DNA of 64,000 nt from Rathayibacter sp. VKM Ac-2760 (GTDB lineage Bacteria > Actinomycetota > Actinomycetes > Actinomycetales > Microbacteriaceae): contig NZ_CP047174.1 in the NCBI RefSeq assembly GCF_009834185.1, positions 124,001-188,000 on the forward strand, read 5' to 3'. The translations under genes and the position numbers were made by a program. The notes below the pieces were generated by a model. That model did not search any database. It worked only from the letters and a program-made list of their open reading frames with translations, and had not been told where the DNA came from. Shown here piece by piece: positions 17,932-25,904 of the stretch; position 1 is the stretch's first letter, and every line of letters starts with the position of its first letter.

Positions 17932-20757
17932 TCAGGAACAGGTCACGTCGTCGAGCACCTGGAGGACGTGACGGTACGGCTCGCCGGTCGCGCGCGTCAT
18001 GCCGAGCTCGCAGGTTCGATTCACGGAGGCGTGGACGGCGGTGTCCGCGCGCCGCACCTCCTCCGCCTCCGGACCCGTCGCCGACGCCGTGAGCTCGGGG
18101 TGCAGCATGCCGCGGTCGCCCGCGAAGGCGCAGCAGCCCCAGTCCTCGGGGATCAGCACGTCGTCCGCGACGGCCGCCGCCACCCGGGAGAGCGCTCCGT
18201 CGATTCCGAGCCTCTTCGAGGAGCACGTGGGGTGCAGGGCGAGGGAGGAGACCTTCGACGCCTCCGGCAGTCGGGGCATTACCGTCTCGTCGACGAACGC
18301 GACCGCGTCGACGACCCGGATCCCGAGCTCGCCGGCGCTCTCGAGGAGGACGTGGAGACCCTCGGTGCAGGACGACGCGTCGCAGACGACCGGCAGGACA
18401 CCGCCCAGGGTCGCCCGGAGCAGCGAGGAGAGCACCCGATCCTTCATGACCGCGTAGCCCTCGGTCAGCCCCTTCGACTTCCACGGGGTCCCGCAGCAGA
18501 GCGAGGGGAGGTCGTCGGGGGTCGAGATCGCGACGCCGGCGCGCTCGCAGAGCCGGACGAAGGACTCGCCCACGCCGCCGCCTCCCTCCGCGCCGAACAT
18601 GGTCGTCGTGCAGCTCGAGAAGTACACGGCGACGGGCTCGACAGCGGCGAGCACGGGCCGACGGCGACCGCCGCCCGGCAGCTCGCTCGAGTACTGCGGC
18701 ACGACGTCGTGGCCGATCACCGCGCGGGCGGCCGTGGTCGCGAGCGCGGGCAGGACCGACGGCACCTTCTTGGCGATCGAGAGCGCGATCCCTCCGCTGC
18801 GACTGACCACGTCCCAGTTCTTCGCCACGGCCTTCCAGCCCCCCTGGCTGAGGGCGTCGGCGCTCTCGGCGCGGAGCCGCCGGGTGAGATCGCCGGTGTT
18901 GATCAGCACCGGACACGCGGTCTGGCACATCCCGTCGACCGCGCAGGTCTCCACCGCGTCGTACTCGTACTCCTGCTCGAGCGTCCGGAGCAGGACGGTG
19001 TCGCCCGCCTCCCTCGCCCGGGCGATCTCGCGCCGCAGCACGATCCGCTCCCGCGGAGTGGTGGTGATGTCCTTGCTCGGGCAGACCGGCTCGCAGTACC
19101 CGCACTCGACGCAGCGGTCGACCTCCTCCTCGACCGTCGGAGTGGTCTTGAGGTCGCGGACGTGCGCGTCCGGGTCCTCGTTCAGCAGGACTCCGGGATT
19201 CAGGAGACCGTCGGGGTCGGCGAGCGCTTTCAGCTCGAGCATCACCTCGTAGAGCTCGTCGCCGTACTGACGACGGACGAACGGAGCCATGATCCGGCCT
19301 GTTCCGTGCTCGGCCTTCAGGGTTCCGCCCTGCGCGAGGACGAGGGTGACCATCTCCTCGGTGAAGGCCTCGTAGCGACGGAGCGACGCCGGGTCGTCGA
19401 AGCGCTCGTTGAGCATGAAGTGGATGTTGCCGTCCTTGGCGTGACCGAAGATCACGCTGTCCTCGTAGCCGAAACGGTCGAAGAGCCGGGTGAGCTCGGT
19501 GCAGGTGCCGTACAGCTTCTCGACGGGCACCGCGATGTCCTCGAGGAGCGCGGTCGTCCCCGACGGCCGGGCTCCGGCGACCAGGGTGTAGAGCCCCTTC
19601 CGGATGTGCCACAGCTGCGCCCGGCGGACGGGATCGGTGCTGAGGACCGCCTCGCCGGCGAGCGGCAGGGTCGCGAAGACCTCCACCGCCTGCGCCAGGC
19701 GGACGGCGAGCGAGTCCGCGGAGTCCTCCTGGTACTCGACCAGCAGCGCGGCGTGGTCGACGACGCGCAGGGCGAGCAGGTCGGCGGTCGCCTCCGGATC
19801 GCGCTGGGCGACGCGGAGGCTGGTCGCGTCGAGCAGCTCGACCGTCGCGAAGCCCGCCGCGACGAGCGCGGGGAGGGAGCCGGTCGCAGCCGCGAGATCC
19901 GGGAACACGAGCAGGCCGGTGGCGACGGAGGAGTGGACGGGCACCGTCCGGAAGACCGCCTCGGCGACGAAGGCGAGAGTGCCCTCGCTCCCGATCACGA
20001 GGTGCGCGAGGAGGTCGACGGCGCTGTCGTGGTCGAGGAACGAGTTGAGACCGTAGCCCATCGTGTTCTTGATCGAGTACAGCGCGGTGATCGTGTCCAC
20101 GGAGGCGGGATCCGCGCGGACCCGGTCGCGGAGCGCCAGGAGGCCTGCCGCCAGCGCCGGCTCCACCCGGTGGAGCTGCGCGTCGGCGTCCGCGTCCGCG
20201 GTGTCCACGATCGTCCCGCTGGGCAGGACGAGGACCGCGGAGTGGAGGGTGCGGTAGGTGTTGTCGGTGGTGCCGCAGGCCATTCCGCTGGAGTTGTTGG
20301 CGACGACCCCGCCGATGGTGCACGCGATCTCGCTCGCCGGGTCGGGGCCGAGCTTGCGCTTGTAGCGCGCGAGCCGGGTGTTGACAGCGCGCACGGTCGC
20401 TCCGGGGCCCGTGCGCACCAGAGCGCCGTTCTCGAGGACCTCGATGGCGCGGAAGTGTCGGCGGGTGTCGAGGAGGATTCCTGAGGAGCCGGCCTGTCCG
20501 CTGAGGCTCGTGCCTCCGGAGCGGAAGGTCACGGGGACGCCGCGGCGGCGGCCGGCGGCCAGCACGTCCGCCACCTGGCGGGCAGAGGAGGGGGTCACGA
20601 CCGCCTGCGGGGTCAGCTGGTAGTGCGAGGCGTCGTGGGCGGAGGCGAGTCGGTCGGTCGCGCGGACGGCGACTCCTCCGGGCGCGGCGGCCTCGAGCTC
20701 GGCGACCAGCGCGTCGGGGACCGGCGCGAGAGTCGCCGAGCGGTCAGTGCGACTCAC
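17932..20757 (-). CDS. FAD-linked oxidase fused to Fe-S/CCG domains, D-lactate dehydrogenase-like
   Basis: A 941-residue respiratory-type 2-hydroxyacid dehydrogenase. The N-terminal PCMH FAD domain has FRSGGTSLSGQAGSSGILLD and IGGVVANNSSGM, followed by the FAD-linked oxidase C-terminal domain. Two 4Fe-4S clusters follow (CVECGYCEPVCPSK near residue 550; CAVDGMCQTACP near 600). Then come CCG-type Cys segments (FSSCTTTMFG, SLCCGTPWKSKG, HPTCSSKR, GCCAFAGDRGM). This layout matches Dld-II-type D-lactate dehydrogenases and related D-2-hydroxyacid oxidases. It overlaps the upstream dehydratase by 14 bases, so it is part of the sugar-acid operon and probably oxidises its lactate product to pyruvate. 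The lactate stereochemistry is unresolved. Confidence 0.9.
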   Translation of the reverse strand: MSRTDRSATLAPVPDALVAELEAAAPGGVAVRATDRLASAHDASHYQLTPQAVVTPSSARQVADVLAAGRRRGVPVTFRSGGTSLSGQAGSSGILLDTRRHFRAIEVLENGALVRTGPGATVRAVNTRLARYKRKLGPDPASEIACTIGGVVANNSSGMACGTTDNTYRTLHSAVLVLPSGTIVDTADADADAQLHRVEPALAAGLLALRDRVRADPASVDTITALYSIKNTMGYGLNSFLDHDSAVDLLAHLVIGSEGTLAFVAEAVFRTVPVHSSVATGLLVFPDLAAATGSLPALVAAGFATVELLDATSLRVAQRDPEATADLLALRVVDHAALLVEYQEDSADSLAVRLAQAVEVFATLPLAGEAVLSTDPVRRAQLWHIRKGLYTLVAGARPSGTTALLEDIAVPVEKLYGTCTELTRLFDRFGYEDSVIFGHAKDGNIHFMLNERFDDPASLRRYEAFTEEMVTLVLAQGGTLKAEHGTGRIMAPFVRRQYGDELYEVMLELKALADPDGLLNPGVLLNEDPDAHVRDLKTTPTVEEEVDRCVECGYCEPVCPSKDITTTPRERIVLRREIARAREAGDTVLLRTLEQEYEYDAVETCAVDGMCQTACPVLINTGDLTRRLRAESADALSQGGWKAVAKNWDVVSRSGGIALSIAKKVPSVLPALATTAARAVIGHDVVPQYSSELPGGGRRRPVLAAVEPVAVYFSSCTTTMFGAEGGGGVGESFVRLCERAGVAISTPDDLPSLCCGTPWKSKGLTEGYAVMKDRVLSSLLRATLGGVLPVVCDASSCTEGLHVLLESAGELGIRVVDAVAFVDETVMPRLPEASKVSSLALHPTCSSKRLGIDGALSRVAAAVADDVLIPEDWGCCAFAGDRGMLHPELTASATGPEAEEVRRADTAVHASVNRTCELGMTRATGEPYRHVLQVLDDVTCS

Positions 20758-22465
20758 GGGACACCTCCGACCCGCGGGAGCCCCTGAGGAAGTCGAGATC
20801 GGCCCCCGTGTCGGCCTGCAGGACGTGGTCGATGTAGAGGCGCTCCCACCCGCTGCGCGGATTCGCGTACGCCTGCACGGTCTTCTCGTCGGGGATCCGC
20901 GCGGCGAGCTCCTCCGCGGGCACCTCGAGCTCGAGGCGACCGGCGCGGACGTCGAGGAGGATGCTGTCCCCGGTGCGCACGAGTGCCAACGGCCCGCCTG
21001 CGGCGGCTTCCGGGGTGACGTGGAGGACGACGGTGCCGTAGGCGGTGCCGCTCATCCGGCCGTCGCAGATGCGCACCATGTCGCGGACGCCGCGCTCGAG
21101 CAGCTTCTTGGGCAGCGGCATGTTGGACACCTCGGGCATCCCGGGGTATCCCTTCGGACCGCAGCCGCGGAGCACCATGATCGAGTTCTCGTCGATGTCG
21201 AGGTCGGGGTCGTCGATGCGGGCGTGGAAGTCCTCGATGCTGTGGAAGACGACCGCCGGCCCGCGGTGCTTCAGCAGGTGAGGGGAGGCGGCGGCGGGTT
21301 TGATGATGGCGCCGCCCGGCGCGAGGCTGCCGCGCAGGACGGAGATCCCCGCGCGCGGGATCAGGGGCGCGTCCCTGGGCATGATGACGTCCGCGTCCCA
21401 GACCCGGGCGTCGTCGAGGTGGTCGACCAGGGGCCGCCCGGTGATGGTCAGCGCGTCGGGGTCGAGGAGGTCCTTCACCTGGCGGAGCACGGCGAGGAAC
21501 CCGCCCGCCCGGTGGAAGTCGTCCATGAGATAGCGTCCGGCCGGCTGCAGGTTCACCAGCAGCGGCACGTCCGCACCGATGCGGTCGAAGTCGTCGATGG
21601 TGAGGTCGATGCCGAGCCTGCCTGCGATCGCGAGCAGGTGGACCACCGCGTTCGTCGATCCGCCGATCGCCGCAAGGGCGACGATCGCATTGTGGAAGCT
21701 GGCCTTGGTGAGGAACGTGCTCGGGCGGCGGTCCTGGCGCACGAGCTCGACGGCGAGGCGTCCGGTCTCGTGGGCGGCCTCGAGGAGCCGGCTGTCGGGA
21801 GCCGGCGTGCCGGCCAGGCCCGGGAGGATCGTCCCGAGCGCCTCCGCCACGAGCGCCATCGTCGATGCGGTGCCCATCGTGTTGCAGTGGCCCTTGCTGC
21901 GGATCATGGACGACTCGGACTTCAGGAAGTCGTTCCGCTGCAGCTCCCCGGCGCGCACCTCCTCGCTCAGCCGCCAGACGTCCGTGCCGCAGCCCAGGTC
22001 CTGGCCGCGGAACGTGCCGGTGATCATCGGGCCCCCCGGCACGACGACCGCGGGGAGATCGACGGACGCGGCCGCCATCAGGAGGGACGGGATGGTCTTG
22101 TCGCAGCCGCCGAGGAGCACGACCCCGTCGAGGGGATTCGCGCGGAGCATCTCCTCCGTCGCCATCGCCGCCATGTTCCGCCACAGCATCGCGGTCGGGC
22201 GCACCTGGGTCTCGCCGAGGGAGACGACCGGCAGATTGAGGGGGATGCCGCCGGCCTCGTACACGCCGTTCTTCACCGACTGAGCGACCTCGTCGAGATG
22301 GGAGTTGCACGGGGTCAGATCGGAGGCGGTGTTGGCGATCGCGATCTGCGGGCGACCCTCGAAGGCGCTGGCGGGGGTTCCTCGCCGCATCCACGCGCGA
22401 TGGATGTAGGCGTTCCTGCCGTCGCCGCGATACCACTCGGAACTTCGGAGCTCGTGAGACGCCAT
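20744..22465 (-). CDS. IlvD/Edd-family sugar-acid dehydratase
   Basis: A 573-residue Fe-S dehydratase of the IlvD/Edd family. Three candidate cluster Cys are at 53 (TPCNSH), 121 (GGCDKT) and 194 (GHCNTMGTAS), the pattern of the [2Fe-2S] pentonate/hexonate dehydratase branch. It would convert a sugar acid such as L-rhamnonate or L-fuconate to its 2-keto-3-deoxy acid. True IlvD function is less likely, because the neighbours are deoxysugar-pathway enzymes and not branched-chain amino acid genes. I chose ATG 22465 because the preceding 30 in-frame codons run across the promoter palindrome. It is divergent from the FAH hydrolase and is followed by the lactate-oxidase-type gene. Confidence 0.9.
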   Translation of the reverse strand: MASHELRSSEWYRGDGRNAYIHRAWMRRGTPASAFEGRPQIAIANTASDLTPCNSHLDEVAQSVKNGVYEAGGIPLNLPVVSLGETQVRPTAMLWRNMAAMATEEMLRANPLDGVVLLGGCDKTIPSLLMAAASVDLPAVVVPGGPMITGTFRGQDLGCGTDVWRLSEEVRAGELQRNDFLKSESSMIRSKGHCNTMGTASTMALVAEALGTILPGLAGTPAPDSRLLEAAHETGRLAVELVRQDRRPSTFLTKASFHNAIVALAAIGGSTNAVVHLLAIAGRLGIDLTIDDFDRIGADVPLLVNLQPAGRYLMDDFHRAGGFLAVLRQVKDLLDPDALTITGRPLVDHLDDARVWDADVIMPRDAPLIPRAGISVLRGSLAPGGAIIKPAAASPHLLKHRGPAVVFHSIEDFHARIDDPDLDIDENSIMVLRGCGPKGYPGMPEVSNMPLPKKLLERGVRDMVRICDGRMSGTAYGTVVLHVTPEAAAGGPLALVRTGDSILLDVRAGRLELEVPAEELAARIPDEKTVQAYANPRSGWERLYIDHVLQADTGADLDFLRGSRGSEVSRESH

Positions 22466-22483
22466 TGTTTTCCAACCTTCGGA

Positions 22484-22499
22484 AGTACTGTTTACCAGT
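22484..22499. promoter_or_regulatory. Operator-like site upstream of the dehydratase operon
   Basis: AGTACTG (22484-22490) merges with the small palindrome ACTG-TTTAC-CAGT (22487-22499). On the minus strand it reads ACAGTACTT, a 9-mer also present in the right half of the palindrome at 3694-3716. The site is about 20 bases upstream of the dehydratase ATG and could serve both divergent operons. Confidence 0.45.
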
Positions 22500-22608
22500 T
22501 CGAAACTATGGCTAGCATAAGCCTCGCGACCGAAAGAGGGCACGCGATGGAGCACGGAGACGGCGCCGTCGCAGATGCGCCCCGCGCCGAATCGAACCTG
22601 AGGAAATC

Positions 22609-23469
22609 ATGAAACTGCTCCGCGTCGGCCCCGCCGGATCCGAGAAGCCCGCCGCCCTGGGCCCGGACGGCTCGTACATCGATCTGTCGGACGTCGTCGA
22701 CGACTTCGACGAGCGCTTCTTCGGCTCCGGCGGCCTCGATCGCCTGCGCCCGATCGTGCAGGAGCGACTGGCCGCCGGCGCAGCGGTCCCGCTCGGCGAC
22801 GCCCGAGTCGGCGCTCCGATCGCGCGTCCGCACCAGATCCTCTGCATCGGACTGAACTACAGCGACCACGCCGCGGAGACGGGTCAGGCGGTCCCGGCCG
22901 AGCCCATCCTCTTCACCAAGTCCCCGAACACGCTCATCGGCCCGGACGACGACGTCCGCATCCCGCGCGGATCGACGAAGCCCGACTGGGAGGTCGAGCT
23001 GGGCATCGTGATCGGCACGAGGACGAGCTACCTCGACTCCGTCGAGGACGCCCGGGCGGCGATCGCCGGCTTCGTCGCCGTCAACGACGTCAGCGAGCGC
23101 GCCTTCCAGATCGAGCGGGGCGGCCAGTGGAGCAAGGGCAAGTCCGCGGAGACGTTCAACCCCGCCGGACCCTGGCTCGTCACGCCCGACGAGATCGACG
23201 ACGTGCTGGCGCTCGACATGTGGCTCGATGTCAACGGCGTCCGCAGGCAGACCGGATCCACGTCGACGATGATCTTCGACCCGTACTTCATCGTCCACTA
23301 CCTCAGCCAGTTCCTCGTCCTGGAACCTGGCGACCTGATCAACACCGGGACTCCCCCCGGAGTCGGGATGGGCTTCCAGCCTCCGATCTGGCTGCAGCCC
23401 GGTGACGTGATGGAGCTCGGCATCGAGGGTCTCGGTCGGCAGCGGCAGCACGTCCTCGCCCCGCGATGA
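22609..23469 (+). CDS. FAH-family hydrolase, probable 2,4-diketo-3-deoxy-sugar-acid hydrolase
   Basis: A 286-residue fumarylacetoacetate hydrolase family protein. Metal-binding acids are in DWEVELGIVIG and NDVSER, with the family-typical LCIGLNYSDHAAE and SKGKSAETFNPAGPW. In L-rhamnose and L-fucose non-phosphorylative routes a protein of this type (the LRA6 kind) cleaves a 2,4-diketo-3-deoxy acid to pyruvate and lactate. Automatic annotation often calls such proteins ureidoglycolate lyase or isomerase. It is the first gene of a three-gene rightward operon and overlaps the next gene by ATGA. Confidence 0.88.
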   Translation: MKLLRVGPAGSEKPAALGPDGSYIDLSDVVDDFDERFFGSGGLDRLRPIVQERLAAGAAVPLGDARVGAPIARPHQILCIGLNYSDHAAETGQAVPAEPILFTKSPNTLIGPDDDVRIPRGSTKPDWEVELGIVIGTRTSYLDSVEDARAAIAGFVAVNDVSERAFQIERGGQWSKGKSAETFNPAGPWLVTPDEIDDVLALDMWLDVNGVRRQTGSTSTMIFDPYFIVHYLSQFLVLEPGDLINTGTPPGVGMGFQPPIWLQPGDVMELGIEGLGRQRQHVLAPR

Positions 23470-24500
23470 GAGCCTTCGTCATCACGGGGCCGGGTGAAGC
23501 CGGCGTCCGCGACGTCGCGGCGCCGCTCGCCGCGGACGGCGACGTGATCGTCGACGTGCAGCGCGCGGGCGTGTGCGGCACGGACGTCGAGTTGTTCACC
23601 GGCGACATGCAGTACCTCGCCGACGGCGCCACCACCTACCCGATCCGCATCGGCCACGAGTGGATGGGCACCGTGTCCGCTCTCGGTGACGGGGTCGATC
23701 GACGCTGGCTGGGACGGCGGGTCACCGGCGACACCATGCTGGGCTGCGGGGTGTGCCACCGGTGCCGACGCGGCCAGCACTGGGTCTGCGGGTTCCGGGA
23801 CGAACTCGGCGTCCGGGACGGGCGCCCCGGCGCGCTCGCCGAGCAGGTGTGCGTCCCCGCGTCCTCCCTGCGGGAGCTGCCCGACTCCGTCGACGACACC
23901 CTCGGCGCCCTCGTGGAACCGGGCGGCAACGCGCTGCGGTCGGTCCAGGCGGCCGCCCTGCAGCCCGGAGACCGAGCACTCGTCCTCGGACCGGGGACGA
24001 TCGGACTCCTCGTCGCCATGTTCGCCCGAGCGGCCGGCGCCGAGGTGCATCTGATGGGTCGCAGCGCCCGATCACTGGGTTTCGCCCGGTCGCTCGGCTT
24101 CGACGGAGTCTGGACCGAGGACGAGCTCCCGGACCTGAGCTGGGACGCCGTCATCGACTCCTCCAATGCGCCGCAGCTCCCCGCCCGCGCCCTCGATCTC
24201 GTCGAACCGGGCCGACGGGTGGTCTACGTCGGCCTCGCGGGGAGTCCCAGCACCATCGACACCCGGACGCTGGCCCTCAAGGACGTCACCGCCGTCGGGA
24301 TCCTCAGCGCGTCGCCCGGCCTCTCGGGCACGATCGACGCCTACGCGAGCGGCGCGGTCGACCCGCACCCGCTCGTCGCCGCGACGGTCGACCTCCCCGG
24401 CCTCACCTCCGTTCTCCGTGGCGATCGCCCGGATGGCGCGGGCCCCGGCCCGAAGATCCAGGTCGGCATCTCGACCGCCACCCCCGCACCGGAGAGCTGA
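23466..24500 (+). CDS. Zinc-dependent medium-chain alcohol/polyol dehydrogenase
   Basis: A 344-residue MDR-family dehydrogenase. The catalytic zinc ligands are visible in GVCGTDVELF and GHEWMG. The structural zinc lobe is GCGVCHRCRRGQHWVC, and the nucleotide-binding fold has LGPGTIGLLVAMFA. It resembles sugar dehydrogenases of the glucose or threonine dehydrogenase type. In this operon it could oxidise the free deoxysugar at C1 to the lactone, the first step of the route. It could alternatively oxidise the 2-keto-3-deoxy acid, a step I assign instead to the SDR. No separate lactonase is visible, and the lactone may open spontaneously or by a chromosomal enzyme. Four bases separate it from the SDR gene. 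Confidence 0.88.
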   Translation: MRAFVITGPGEAGVRDVAAPLAADGDVIVDVQRAGVCGTDVELFTGDMQYLADGATTYPIRIGHEWMGTVSALGDGVDRRWLGRRVTGDTMLGCGVCHRCRRGQHWVCGFRDELGVRDGRPGALAEQVCVPASSLRELPDSVDDTLGALVEPGGNALRSVQAAALQPGDRALVLGPGTIGLLVAMFARAAGAEVHLMGRSARSLGFARSLGFDGVWTEDELPDLSWDAVIDSSNAPQLPARALDLVEPGRRVVYVGLAGSPSTIDTRTLALKDVTAVGILSASPGLSGTIDAYASGAVDPHPLVAATVDLPGLTSVLRGDRPDGAGPGPKIQVGISTATPAPES

Positions 24501-24504
24501 ACAG

Positions 24505-25179
24505 ATGAGAACCGCAGTCATCACAGGAGGAGCCCGAGGGCTGGGAGCCGCGACCGCAGAGCGCCTGAGGGCGGAGGGGGTCTGCGTCGTGACCCTCGAT
24601 CTGGCCGGCGCGGTCGACCACCGGGTCGACATCACGGACGAGGCGGCGCTCTCCGCCGTCGCGGCCGAGATCGGTCCGGTCGACATCCTGATCAACTCCG
24701 CCGGGATCGTCGGACCGGGCGTGCCTCTTCTCGAGACGAGTGCGGAGGACTGGAGGCGGGTGATCGAGGTGAACGTCCTCGGGACGGTCGCGACGATGCG
24801 GACCTTCGTCCCGGGGATGGTCGAGCGGGGCTGGGGCCGTGTGATCAACTTCGCCAGCATGGCGGGCAAGGACGGCAACCCCAACCTCTCGGTCTACTCG
24901 GCGTCGAAGGCGGCCGTGATCGCGCTGACGAAGTCGTCCGGCAAGGAGCTGGCCACGACGGGTGTCCTCGTCAACGCGATCGCACCGGCCGTGATCTCGA
25001 CGCCGATGAACGCCGAGACCGCGCCCGACGCCCTGGCGCACATCACCAGCCTGATCCCCATGCGCCGGATCGGCCAGCCAGAGGAGGTCGCGGAGCTCGT
25101 CGCGTGGCTCGCCTCCGACCGGGTCTCGTTCTCGACCGGCGCCGTCTACGACATCAGCGGAGGTCGGGCGACGTACTGA
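24505..25179 (+). CDS. Short-chain dehydrogenase/reductase, probable 2-keto-3-deoxy sugar-acid dehydrogenase
   Basis: A 224-residue classical SDR. TGGARGLG (residues 7-14) binds the dinucleotide, NSAGIVG is the structural NAG-type motif, and the catalytic residues are Ser in FASMAG with Tyr131 and Lys135 (YSASK). The C-terminus ends in GRATY after GAVYDISGG. In diketo deoxysugar routes an SDR of the LRA5 kind oxidises the C4 hydroxyl of the 2-keto-3-deoxy acid to make the substrate of the FAH hydrolase, the first gene of this operon. An alternative is the sugar 1-dehydrogenase step. It is the last gene of the operon, with a TetR gene converging 50 bases away. Confidence 0.9.
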   Translation: MRTAVITGGARGLGAATAERLRAEGVCVVTLDLAGAVDHRVDITDEAALSAVAAEIGPVDILINSAGIVGPGVPLLETSAEDWRRVIEVNVLGTVATMRTFVPGMVERGWGRVINFASMAGKDGNPNLSVYSASKAAVIALTKSSGKELATTGVLVNAIAPAVISTPMNAETAPDALAHITSLIPMRRIGQPEEVAELVAWLASDRVSFSTGAVYDISGGRATY

Positions 25180-25227
25180 GACGGCGCGACCGTGGACGGC
25201 GCGACAAGCGCCACCGGACGGTCGTCG

Positions 25228-25830
25228 TCAGTCGAGCAGGGGAGCGCACTGCGACGCGACGAGGTCGACGAGCTGCTCGTCGTCGAGCCGGAGGTTCTCA
25301 CTCAGGCCGAGGTTCGCGAACAGGATCTGCGAGATCGATCGCGCCCGGCGCTCGGCCTCGCTCTCGCTCAGACGCCCGCCACGACCGAGGATCCCGGCGA
25401 TCACGGCGTCGGCCTCGGCGACGATCGCCAGCGCCTGGACGCGGTGAGGCTGATCCGGGTCCCCGAAGAGCACTTCCTGCAGGTAGCGACGGCCCGTGTC
25501 GATGCGGCGCCGGTTGTAGGCGACGATCGCGCGCAGCATCGCCCGCACCGCCTCGGGGCGATCGGGGACCGCCGACGCCTCCGCGCGACCCCGCGCCACC
25601 GCTTCCGCGTAGTGCGCGTTCTGCACGAGGAGCAGGAGCTCGCCCATCGTCCGCGCGTAGAGGAAGAGCGTGCCCTTCGCGATCTCCGCTCGCTCGGCGA
25701 CGAGCTGCGCCGTCACGCTCTCGAAGCCCAGCTCGTCGAAGAGACCGGCCGCCGCCGCGACGATGCGGTTCAGCTTGTCCTGCTTGTTGCGCTCTCGTTT
25801 TCCGGTCGGGCGATCAGGGGTCGTGTCCAT
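25228..25830 (-). CDS. TetR family regulator of the adjacent OYE gene
   Basis: A 200-residue TetR-type repressor. The HTH reads VTAQLVAERAEIAKGTLFLY after a basic Lys/Arg-rich start. ATG 25830 is chosen, because an upstream in-frame start near 26001 would run through the intergenic palindrome and into the divergent gene. It is divergent from the old-yellow-enzyme gene, with the palindrome TCGGAAT-N2-ATTCCGA between them. This is the standard arrangement of a TetR repressor controlling itself and an oxidoreductase that handles the inducing electrophile (inference). Confidence 0.9.
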   Translation of the reverse strand: MDTTPDRPTGKRERNKQDKLNRIVAAAAGLFDELGFESVTAQLVAERAEIAKGTLFLYARTMGELLLLVQNAHYAEAVARGRAEASAVPDRPEAVRAMLRAIVAYNRRRIDTGRRYLQEVLFGDPDQPHRVQALAIVAEADAVIAGILGRGGRLSESEAERRARSISQILFANLGLSENLRLDDEQLVDLVASQCAPLLD

Positions 25831-25842
25831 CACCCGATTCTG

Positions 25843-25858
25843 TCGGAATAAATTCCGA
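25843..25858. promoter_or_regulatory. TetR operator, TCGGAAT-AA-ATTCCGA
   Basis: A perfect seven-base inverted repeat with a 2-base centre, in the 74-base gap between the divergent TetR and OYE genes. It lies 12 bases upstream of the TetR start codon. Size and position fit a TetR dimer site. Confidence 0.7.
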
Positions 25859-25904
25859 CCACGGTCAGTTCTCTTGCTGCACACCCCTGAACGGAGACAG
25901 AACC

